Shown: positions 1-5,669 of the stretch, in pieces | How positions within the stretch are numbered: position 1 is the first letter of the stretch | Layout of the letters: the number at the start of each line of letters is the position of its first letter | Assembly (NCBI GenBank): GCA_011051475.1 | Contig: DRLE01000042.1 | Coordinates: 1-13,800 of the forward strand | DNA: 13,800 nucleotides | Direction of reading: 5' to 3' | From: Gammaproteobacteria bacterium | Lineage (GTDB): Bacteria; Pseudomonadota; Gammaproteobacteria; SZUA-229 | Notes under the pieces: model-generated | Told to the model about the DNA's origin: nothing | What the model saw: only the letters and a program-made list of their open reading frames with translations | The model's database searches: none | Made by a program: the position numbers and the translations under genes

Positions 1-58
1 CTTGAAAACTGGCGTGGGTTTACGCCCACCGAGGGTTCGAATCCCTCCTCTTCCGCCA
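1..58 (+). tRNA. serT: tRNA-Ser (anticodon UGA), 3' part; 5' end outside window
   Basis: The window opens inside the anticodon loop CTTGAAA, with anticodon TGA at 3-5, so the tRNA reads UCA. The 3' anticodon-stem strand follows, then a long variable arm (GTGGG and CCCAC around a short loop), which is typical of a class II tRNA such as serine. The T arm is GAGGG-TTCGAAT-CCCTC at 31-47. The 3' acceptor strand CTCTTCC, discriminator G and an encoded CCA end at 58. The D arm and 5' acceptor strand lie upstream of the window. Leucine and tyrosine tRNAs also have long variable arms, but the anticodon excludes them. Confidence 0.93.
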
Positions 59-63
59 TATAT

Positions 64-93
64 AAAAAAGCCCCGTTCTACCGGGGCTTTTTT
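64..93 (+). terminator. Strong intrinsic terminator after tRNA-Ser, bidirectional
   Basis: A perfect 12-bp stem pairs 64-75 (AAAAAAGCCCCG) with 82-93 (CGGGGCTTTTTT) around a 6-nt loop. The T run ends transcription of the tRNA. The matching A run makes the same hairpin work on the other strand, where it would stop read-through from the leftward gene that ends at 170. Confidence 0.9.
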
Positions 94-169
94 ATTGCAG
101 AGAGTATGGAGTCCCTTCCACTCATCACCATCGCAAGGTGGCCATTGCAGGATAAATCCGGCTTTGGCT

Positions 170-511
170 TTATGAAAACTGCAAATAATGGTTTTTCAGC
201 ATCTGCGCGGGCTGTATGCGTTCCGTCAGGCCGTGATGCCGGCGATATTTGCGATCGCGCACCAGCCGGCTACCTTCCTCGGTCAGGTCTTCATAGTGGA
301 AGTGTCCGCGACGGTAACCATCAAGCAGCAGTTCGATCGCGATATTGCCAGCCGGATCCCTGCGCTCATAGGGCAGCTTTTTCAGCTTTTCAACGGCTTC
401 CTGCATCAGATCATCATCAACAATAACAGGGTCTTTTACATAGCTACGCAGGTGGGCCTTTATTCTGAAAGTCTCCAGGGCATTGCTTTGTTTTTTATAG
501 GCGTTGAACAT
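170..511 (-). CDS. Hypothetical protein, 113 aa, family not recognised
   Basis: I do not recognise this protein. The start is the ATG at 509-511 (residues MFNAYKKQSN), because a consensus Shine-Dalgarno GGAGG sits 5 nt upstream on the minus strand; the frame is open further upstream but has no comparable site. The product is short, hydrophilic and rich in charged residues (KLKKLPYERRD, DRKYRRHHG), with no signal peptide, membrane segment or Cys/His metal site. It is probably a soluble cytosolic protein with helices in the middle (residues about 30-75). It stands alone, converging on the tRNA-Ser terminator and divergent from trxC. Overlapping open frames on the other strand lack comparable start signals and look like shadows. 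It could be a lineage-specific accessory gene. Confidence 0.72.
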   Translation of the reverse strand: MFNAYKKQSNALETFRIKAHLRSYVKDPVIVDDDLMQEAVEKLKKLPYERRDPAGNIAIELLLDGYRRGHFHYEDLTEEGSRLVRDRKYRRHHGLTERIQPAQMLKNHYLQFS

Positions 512-516
512 ATAAA

Positions 517-521
517 CCTCC
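517..521 (-). promoter_or_regulatory. Ribosome binding site GGAGG fixing the start of the 113-aa gene
   Basis: On the minus strand GGAGG lies 5 nt before the ATG at 509-511. It is one of the best Shine-Dalgarno matches in the window. It is the main reason to accept this small gene as real and to reject the longer upstream extension of the frame. Confidence 0.7.
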
Positions 522-642
522 GTTTCGTTTATCCGCTTATAGAATAAAGACAGGCCTGCTCTGTTTATTGACAATCTGCGCCAATCGTTTGACCGGCATA
601 TTTGCTGAGTGTGTTTATGGCGGTAGTGACCTGAAGAAGGTC

Positions 643-670
643 TTGAAGTTTCTGGATATGCCCATATTGT
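643..670 (+). promoter_or_regulatory. Possible sigma70 promoter for trxC
   Basis: TTGAAG at 643-648 and TATTGT at 665-670 each match 4 of 6 consensus bases and are 16 nt apart. They lie about 35 nt before the trxC start. This is a by-eye match in AT-rich intergenic DNA and could be chance. Confidence 0.25.
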
Positions 671-705
671 CCATGAATAACTAACTGATTTAATGGATAA
701 AAATA

Positions 706-1140
706 ATGAGCGAAACAAAACATATCGTGTGCCCGCACTGTGCGGCTATCAACCGCATCCCTGCAGAAAAACTGACAGCAGGGCCTGCCTGTGGCAAGTG
801 CCACAAGGCCCTGTTTACCGGCAAGCCGGTGAAGCTGGACAGTGATAATTTCCAGAAGAATATCAGCCGCAACGATATACCGGTTGTGGTGGATTTCTGG
901 GCACCCTGGTGTGGTCCCTGCAAAATGATGGCGCCGGCCTTTGATCAGGCGGCTGCAGAACTGGAGCCTTATGTGCGTCTGGCCAAGCTGAATACGGAAG
1001 ACGAACAGCAGATAGCCGGGCAGTTCGGCATTCGCAGTATTCCGACCCTGGCGATTTTTAAAAATGGCCGGGAAGTCGCACGACAGGCCGGGGCTATGGG
1101 GGCTGCAGATATTAAAAACTGGGTTAAAAACTATATTTAA
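706..1140 (+). CDS. trxC: Thioredoxin 2 (TrxC), zinc-binding thioredoxin
   Basis: A cytosolic disulfide reductase of the TrxC type, 144 aa against 139 in E. coli. The N-terminal zinc ribbon shows as CPHC (Cys9, Cys12) and CGKC (Cys29, Cys32). The thioredoxin fold follows, with the active site WCGPC at 68-72 and the cis-proline motif in SIPT near 106. Known TrxC proteins reduce protein disulfides, are recycled by thioredoxin reductase, and respond to oxidative stress. The ATG at 706 is preceded only by a weak GGA-type ribosome site, but it gives the full zinc ribbon. The gene looks monocistronic: a hairpin follows the stop and the upstream gene is divergent. No OxyR site was recognised by eye. 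Confidence 0.95.
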   Translation: MSETKHIVCPHCAAINRIPAEKLTAGPACGKCHKALFTGKPVKLDSDNFQKNISRNDIPVVVDFWAPWCGPCKMMAPAFDQAAAELEPYVRLAKLNTEDEQQIAGQFGIRSIPTLAIFKNGREVARQAGAMGAADIKNWVKNYI

Positions 1141-1157
1141 TTTGAGAATTTCAGGGA

Positions 1158-1181
1158 AAAGCACCTGCTTGCAGGTGTTTT
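1158..1181 (+). terminator. Probable terminator after trxC
   Basis: AAA-GCACCTG at 1158-1167 pairs with CAGGTGTTTT at 1172-1181 around the loop CTTG, with one G-T wobble. Only four T residues follow the GC-rich part, so it may be leaky. It starts 17 nt after the trxC stop codon. Confidence 0.6.
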
Positions 1182-1259
1182 GAACCCTTTTCAGACATGA
1201 ATCTGCCTGTTGAAAGATTAGAATGTATATATGTAACGGGTCGGAAGTTACTGAATCTT

Positions 1260-1286
1260 TTGACAAAATCAAATTTTTCGTAGAAA
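1260..1286 (+). promoter_or_regulatory. Possible promoter for the SCP2-domain gene
   Basis: A perfect -35 hexamer TTGACA lies at 1260-1265, and TAGAAA at 1281-1286 is a 4-of-6 match to the -10 box. The 15-nt spacer is shorter than the optimal 17. It lies between the trxC hairpin and the next gene, where a promoter is expected. Confidence 0.35.
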
Positions 1287-1331
1287 CTCGCATTACCAGT
1301 AACAAAACTCTAAAAAAACAGGACTTACTCA

Positions 1332-1730
1332 ATGGCAGATTTATTTTCTGATGAATGGGCAAAAGCATACATGGATGCATGGAATAATGATGAAGAGATC
1401 ACCACGTCACTGCAGCGCGCCGGTTTCAACTCCGTCGTAGCCTTCGGTTTTCCTGACGTTGACAGGCCGCAGTTTATTATGACGATCAGCAACGGCCTGG
1501 TGACTGCCGTCAATGAGGCTGCAACCGACGATATCAAGTGGGATATCCGTGCGACAAAAGATGACTGGCTGTCTCTGATAGTAAAACCGCCCGGGCTGAT
1601 GAAACTGGGTATTGCCTATACCTCGCGCAAGCTGCGTTTTGTCAAAGGTGATTATGCCACCATGATCAAGGACCCGAGCCTGGCTTCCGCTTTTGTGAAA
1701 TCCTTTGCTCTCATGGGAAAGGTGTTATAG
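1332..1730 (+). CDS. SCP2 sterol-binding domain protein, 132 aa
   Basis: A stand-alone SCP2-type domain protein, the fold that holds sterols, fatty acids or other apolar ligands in a hydrophobic tunnel. The family call rests on overall pattern: a beta strand ending in FIMTISNGLV, the D-IKWDIRATKDDWLSL segment near residues 67-83, and a hydrophobic C-terminal helix (AFVKSFALMGKVL). No signal peptide or membrane segment is visible, so it is cytosolic. The ATG at 1332 has an AGGA site about 9 nt upstream. The gene sits alone between two hairpins, so it is probably its own transcript. Its ligand is unknown; SCP2-like proteins in proteobacteria act in lipid handling and, in UbiJ, in ubiquinone synthesis, but this one is too short and too isolated to assign. 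Confidence 0.75.
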   Translation: MADLFSDEWAKAYMDAWNNDEEITTSLQRAGFNSVVAFGFPDVDRPQFIMTISNGLVTAVNEAATDDIKWDIRATKDDWLSLIVKPPGLMKLGIAYTSRKLRFVKGDYATMIKDPSLASAFVKSFALMGKVL

Positions 1731-1751
1731 ACAGACTGTCTGTATATGAAT

Positions 1752-1779
1752 AAAGGCCGGTTAATGCCGGCCTTTTTTT
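1752..1779 (+). terminator. Strong intrinsic terminator after the SCP2-domain gene
   Basis: AAAGGCCGG at 1752-1760 pairs perfectly with CCGGCCTTT at 1767-1775 around a 6-nt loop, followed by further T residues to 1779. It begins 22 nt after the stop codon and separates this gene from the arsenosugar cluster downstream. Confidence 0.88.
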
Positions 1780-1875
1780 CGTCTGTTCTGAACAAAACCT
1801 GTCTGTTTGCTGTCATTAAAATATGATTCGTGAATATGTCCGTCGAGGCTAATACATCCGTGCCTTATAATAACA

Positions 1876-2832
1876 ATGAAAGATACTTTTCCGCTACTGG
1901 TTAAAACCGACTTTCCTCCTATCAGGCGTGCAGCGCTTGTCACCCTGCAGGTAAACCTGGGGTATCTCTGTAACCAGCAATGCCTGCACTGTCATGTTGA
2001 CGCCAGTCCCCGGCGCAGAGAAATCATGAGCGCTGAAACGATACAGCAGGTGCTGGATTTTCTGCGTGATAGTGGCGTGCAAAGACTGGATCTGACCGGC
2101 GGTGCGCCGGAGATGAATCCAGCGTTTATGCGCCTGGTCGAAGAGGCCCGTGATATGGGCGTGCATGTCATCGACCGCTGTAATCTGACCGTGCTGATGG
2201 AGGAAGACTATCGGGACATGGCTGCATTCCTTGCCGCGCAGCAGGTGGAAATCGTCGCTTCCATGCCCTGTTATCTTGAAGAAAATGTCGATGCCCAGCG
2301 TGGCAAGGGGGTTTTCGGACAAAGCATCAGGGCATTACAGTTGCTGAATCGCCTGGGTTACGGCACGGATGAGGCGCTGTTGCTTAACCTGGTCTACAAC
2401 CCGCAGGGTATCAACCTGCCACCGCCGCAGCAGCAGCTGGAGCAGGATTACAAGGAAAAACTGCGCAGGGATTATGGCATCCTGTTCAATAATCTTTTTA
2501 CCATTACCAATATGCCGATAAAACGTTTTGGCAGCACCCTGCTATCGAAAGGGCAGTTCGAGGAATACATGCAACTGCTTAAATCCACCTATAATGAGAA
2601 AAGCCTGCCTGCAGTGATGTGTCGCACGACCCTGAGTGTTGACTGGCAGGGCTATGTCTACGATTGCGACTTTAACCAGATTCTTGGTCTGCCCGCGGGT
2701 CTGTCATCCGGAAAGGTGCACCTGCGTGATCTGGCACAGACCGACTTCAATGGGCTGGATATCGCAATTATGGATCACTGCTACGGCTGTACCGCAGGTA
2801 TGGGCAGCAGCTGCGGGGGCGCACTGGTCTAG
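1876..2832 (+). CDS. arsS: Arsenosugar biosynthesis radical SAM enzyme ArsS
   Basis: ArsS is a radical SAM enzyme known to attach the 5'-deoxyadenosyl group of SAM to methylated arsenic, giving the arsenic nucleoside precursor of arsenosugars. The 318-residue protein has the radical SAM cluster motif CNQQCLHC (Cys32, Cys36, Cys39), the SAM-contacting LTGGAPE at about 73-79, and RCNLT near 101. The C-terminal region carries more cysteines: Cys249, Cys264, and the family-typical tail HCYGCTAGMGSSCGG (Cys302, Cys305, Cys313), probably an auxiliary Fe-S site. The start at 1876 gives the usual ArsS N-terminus (LLVKTDFPP), although no Shine-Dalgarno is visible. The next gene begins 20 nt after the stop and belongs to the same pathway, so an operon is likely. 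No arsM or arsR is in view. Confidence 0.93.
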   Translation: MKDTFPLLVKTDFPPIRRAALVTLQVNLGYLCNQQCLHCHVDASPRRREIMSAETIQQVLDFLRDSGVQRLDLTGGAPEMNPAFMRLVEEARDMGVHVIDRCNLTVLMEEDYRDMAAFLAAQQVEIVASMPCYLEENVDAQRGKGVFGQSIRALQLLNRLGYGTDEALLLNLVYNPQGINLPPPQQQLEQDYKEKLRRDYGILFNNLFTITNMPIKRFGSTLLSKGQFEEYMQLLKSTYNEKSLPAVMCRTTLSVDWQGYVYDCDFNQILGLPAGLSSGKVHLRDLAQTDFNGLDIAIMDHCYGCTAGMGSSCGGALV

Positions 2833-2852
2833 TCAGGCACTGTTTTATATCA

Positions 2853-3539
2853 ATGACTGCGGGCTCGCCAACAATCTCTATTATTGTTCCTGTACTCAAT
2901 GAAGAGCCGTCTCTGCCTGATAGTCTGCAAGGTCTGCAGAGGTACCGACAGCAGGGCCATGAAGTTGTCGTGGTCGATGGCGGCAGTCATGATAACAGCC
3001 TGATGCTGGCACAACAGGCGGCCGACCAGGTGATTGTCAGCAGGCCGGGGCGTGCACATCAGATGAACAGCGGCGCACAGATTGCCAGCGGCGATGTTCT
3101 CCTGTTTCTGCATGCCGATACCCGGTTGCCGGACAATGCGCTGGCACTGATTCAGTCTGTCTGCGAAGCCGGTCATCACTGGGGGCGCTTTGATGTAAGG
3201 CTGTCCGGCCACAGGCCGGTTTTTCGTATTATTGAGTCACTGATCAACCTGCGTTCGCGGTTATCCGGCATAGCGACGGGCGACCAGGCCATTTTTATTC
3301 AGGCACAGCTGTTTCACCGGCTGGGTGGTTTTCCGGAAATACCGTTAATGGAAGATGTGGCACTCAGTCGCCTGCTGCGCCGCCAGGCCAGACCTGTCTG
3401 TCTTAAACCGGCGGTAATCACCTCCAGTCGTCGCTGGGAACAAAACGGAGTGGTCTCCACCGTACTGCTGATGTGGAAGCTGCGCCTGCTGTATTTTCTC
3501 GGGGTTTCACCCGCCAGGCTGAGCAGGATGTATCGCTGA
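2853..3539 (+). CDS. Arsenosugar-cluster glycosyltransferase, GT2 type (TIGR04283-like)
   Basis: A 228-residue GT-A fold glycosyltransferase of family 2, similar to the TIGR04283 group named for its linkage with arsS. Visible motifs are the N-terminal SIIVPVLNEE, the nucleotide-binding VVDGGS at 40-45, the metal-binding LHADTRLP at 86-93, GDQAIF at 143-148 and the probable catalytic acid region MEDVAL at 166-171. The C-terminal hydrophobic segment (VLLMWKLRLLYFLG) may associate with the membrane. It probably transfers a sugar or sugar-like group in arsenosugar assembly; the donor is not known from sequence. The start gives the family N-terminus but has only a weak ribosome site. Its stop overlaps the next start (TGATG at 3537-3541), which implies translational coupling. 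Confidence 0.88.
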   Translation: MTAGSPTISIIVPVLNEEPSLPDSLQGLQRYRQQGHEVVVVDGGSHDNSLMLAQQAADQVIVSRPGRAHQMNSGAQIASGDVLLFLHADTRLPDNALALIQSVCEAGHHWGRFDVRLSGHRPVFRIIESLINLRSRLSGIATGDQAIFIQAQLFHRLGGFPEIPLMEDVALSRLLRRQARPVCLKPAVITSSRRWEQNGVVSTVLLMWKLRLLYFLGVSPARLSRMYR

Positions 3540-4171
3540 TGCAATACCCGGATGCCATGATTCTGGTGTACGCAAAGGCACCGGTTGCCGGGCAGGTCAA
3601 TACCCGCCTGATCCCTGATATCGGTGTCGAGACCGCAACGGCGTTGCATACTGAACTGCTGGAGAGACGACTGCAGCAGCTTGCCGAGGCCGCTTTGTGC
3701 CATATAACACTGATGTGCGCGCCGGACACCACGCATGATTTTTTTCAGCAATGTCGACAGCGATATGGCGTTGCGCTTGCACCTCAGGTCGGTGATGACC
3801 TTGGCAGGCGCATGCAGCAGGGTGCCACACGGGCGCTGGAGACCTGCGAACACTGCATAATTGTCGGCACCGATGCGCCGGCGCTGGGGATGGATGCTAT
3901 CGAGCAGGCGATTGTGGCGCTGCAGCAGGACACGGATGTGGTGTTTGTGCCGGCAGAAGATGGCGGCTATGTCCTGATCGGCCTTAACCGGGTTTATGAT
4001 TGTCTGTTTGAGAATATTCCCTGGGGCACTGACAGCGTGCTGCAGCAAAGCCGGCAACGGCTGGCAGAAAACGCCATAGGCTTTCGCGAACTTGCCTGCA
4101 GCTGGGATATCGACCGGCCAGCGGACTATCAGCGTTATCTTCGGATGAAAGCGGCAGGCAAGCGGCAATAG
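3539..4171 (+). CDS. Arsenosugar-cluster transferase of the TIGR04282 / DUF2064 family
   Basis: A 210-residue protein of the TIGR04282 (DUF2064) family, annotated as an arsenosugar glycosyltransferase but with a fold like nucleotidyltransferases such as CofC or MobA. It has YAKAPVAGQVNTRL at 11-24, GTDAP at 110-114 (likely metal site), AEDGGYVLIG at 139-148, WGTD at 162-165 and DIDRPADY at 190-197. The ATG at 3539 overlaps the preceding stop codon, so the frame is probably read by re-initiation; an upstream in-frame ATG at 3473 lies inside the previous gene and would add residues outside the family. It is the last gene of the cluster. Its reaction is not proven: sugar transfer or nucleotide activation of a sugar phosphate are both possible. 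Confidence 0.88.
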   Translation: MQYPDAMILVYAKAPVAGQVNTRLIPDIGVETATALHTELLERRLQQLAEAALCHITLMCAPDTTHDFFQQCRQRYGVALAPQVGDDLGRRMQQGATRALETCEHCIIVGTDAPALGMDAIEQAIVALQQDTDVVFVPAEDGGYVLIGLNRVYDCLFENIPWGTDSVLQQSRQRLAENAIGFRELACSWDIDRPADYQRYLRMKAAGKRQ

Positions 4172-4209
4172 ACCAGTGCCCGCAGCAGTGCGTACGTCTG
4201 TGACCCAGG

Positions 4210-4239
4210 CCCCTGCATCTTGCAGGGGGAGATGCTTTT
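4210..4239 (+). terminator. Possible terminator with two overlapping hairpins
   Basis: Between the converging cluster end and nhaD, CCCCTGCA (4210-4217) pairs with TGCAGGGG (4221-4228). Alternatively GCATCT (4215-4220) pairs with AGATGC (4230-4235), directly followed by TTTT. The second form resembles a weak terminator for the rightward cluster and runs into the nhaD stop codon. Confidence 0.45.
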
Positions 4240-5653
4240 AGAAATACGCCTGGTTAATCCACATATGAACGGCAATACTGGCAATATAGCCGGCTGCAAT
4301 CGCCGGTGTCCATTTCAGGTGGCCGAAGAAGGTGTACTTGCCACGTGCCTGACCCATCAGGGCAACGCCCGCGGCAGAGCCGATAGACAGCAGTGAGCCG
4401 CCGACACCGGCGGTCAGGGTAACCAGCAGCCACTGGCCGGTGGGCATGTCCGGGTTCATCGTCAGTACGGCAAACATGACCGGGATATTGTCAACGATGG
4501 CCGAAAGCACGCCAACGGCGATATTCGCGTTTGTCGCTCCCCAGCCGGTGTACATGGCCTCGGAGATCATGGCCAGGTAACCGAGAAAACCCAGGCCGCC
4601 GACACACAGCACAACGCCGTAGAAGAACAGCAGAGTGTCCCACTCCGCCCGCGCGACCGGCTTGAATACATCGAAGGCAACCACATTGCCCAGCTGTTCA
4701 GCATTGTCGTCGGCTTCAGGCGTGAATTTGTGGTGGGTTTTCTTCAGGTAAAAACCGAAGAACTGCAGATAGCCCAGGCCTGTCAGCATACCGATAACCG
4801 GCGGTAAACCCAGGAAGTTATGGAAGCTGACGGCAGTGACAATGGTCAACAGGAAGAGGGCAACAATGCGTTTGGCGCCACGGTGCATGTGCACTGCTTC
4901 GTCGAGTACACTGGGTTTTTCATCGGGTACGGCAAAATGCATGATCAGGCCGGGTACAACGAAGTTGACAACGGAAGGGACGAAGAGGGCGAAGAAGGTC
5001 CAGAATTCAACAATACCTTTCTGCCATACCATCAGCGTTGTGATATCGCCGAAGGGCGAGAAGGCGCCACCGGCATTGGCCGCGACCACGATATTGATGC
5101 AGGCCAGGGTAACAAACTTTGAATTGTCGCCACCCACGGCCAGTACCACGGCACACATCAGCAGGGCGGTGGTCAGGTTATCGGCCACCGGTGAGATAAA
5201 GAAGGCAAGAATGCCGGTCAGCCAGAACAGGGTGCGAAAACCGAAACCTCTGCTGATCAGCCAGGAACGCAGGGCATCGAACACGCGGCGCTCTTCCATG
5301 GCATTGACATAGGTCATGGCTACCAGCAGGAACAGCATCAGTTCGGCATATTCCAGCAGATTGTGGCGGACGGCGGCCTCGGCCGTATGCGGCATACCAT
5401 GACTGGCGTAGTACCAGCCAATCATGCCCCAGATCAGGCCGGCGGCAATAATTACCGGCTTGGACTTGCGCAGGTGGATAAACTCCTCGGCCATGACCAG
5501 GGCATAGGCAACAACGAAGAAGGCAATGGCGGTAAAGCCGATTGCACTGTTTGTCAGATCCATGGGCTCATGCAAGCCGGCTTCGCCGGAGGCCAGCGCC
5601 AGTGCCGGCGACAGCATGGCTATGAGGAACAGGGTAAGGTTTTTAGGGGACAT
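4238..5653 (-). CDS. nhaD: Na+/H+ antiporter NhaD
   Basis: An inner-membrane antiporter that expels Na+ (or Li+) in exchange for protons, important for salt and alkali tolerance. The 471-residue protein has an N-terminal hydrophobic leader, about a dozen membrane segments, and NhaD-typical polar stretches within the membrane: ISPVADNLTTAL, ANAGGAFSPFGDITTLM and SAIVDNIPVMFA, whose Asp and Thr residues are likely ion ligands. It ends with a hydrophobic segment and AYF. I chose the ATG at 5651-5653, which has GGTGA just upstream; a GTG at 5660-5662 with an AGG site is an alternative and adds three residues. It lies 16 nt after the SLC13-type permease gene and is clearly the second gene of that operon. 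Confidence 0.93.
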   Translation of the reverse strand: MSPKNLTLFLIAMLSPALALASGEAGLHEPMDLTNSAIGFTAIAFFVVAYALVMAEEFIHLRKSKPVIIAAGLIWGMIGWYYASHGMPHTAEAAVRHNLLEYAELMLFLLVAMTYVNAMEERRVFDALRSWLISRGFGFRTLFWLTGILAFFISPVADNLTTALLMCAVVLAVGGDNSKFVTLACINIVVAANAGGAFSPFGDITTLMVWQKGIVEFWTFFALFVPSVVNFVVPGLIMHFAVPDEKPSVLDEAVHMHRGAKRIVALFLLTIVTAVSFHNFLGLPPVIGMLTGLGYLQFFGFYLKKTHHKFTPEADDNAEQLGNVVAFDVFKPVARAEWDTLLFFYGVVLCVGGLGFLGYLAMISEAMYTGWGATNANIAVGVLSAIVDNIPVMFAVLTMNPDMPTGQWLLVTLTAGVGGSLLSIGSAAGVALMGQARGKYTFFGHLKWTPAIAAGYIASIAVHMWINQAYF

Positions 5654-5669
5654 TGTTTTCACCGCTTGC

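Noticed and set aside
1..511. Integrated element at the tRNA-Ser 3' end
   Set aside because: No integrase gene and no repeated copy of the tRNA end was noticed in the window, and the genes beyond are ordinary chromosomal ones.
106..547. Open frames on the plus strand (106-426 and 188-547) opposite the 113-aa gene
   Set aside because: They lack ribosome sites and recognisable domains and lie antisense to a frame with a consensus GGAGG, so they look like shadows.
1232..1250. Inverted repeat GTAAC-N9-GTTAC before the SCP2-domain gene
   Set aside because: Five-base arms are too short to stand out from chance.
565..1380. Long open frame of 271 codons on the minus strand across trxC and into the SCP2-domain gene
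   Set aside because: It is antisense to a certain trxC and has no family pattern or ribosome site.
1332..1730. SCP2-domain protein as a member of the arsenosugar cluster (for arsenolipids)
   Set aside because: A strong terminator at 1752-1779 separates them and SCP2 proteins are not known members of such clusters; the adjacency is probably chance.
4820..5312. Plus-strand open frames within nhaD, and similar long ones opposite the permease, ubiG and mtaD
   Set aside because: They are antisense to well-recognised membrane and enzyme genes and have low-complexity, shadow-like composition.
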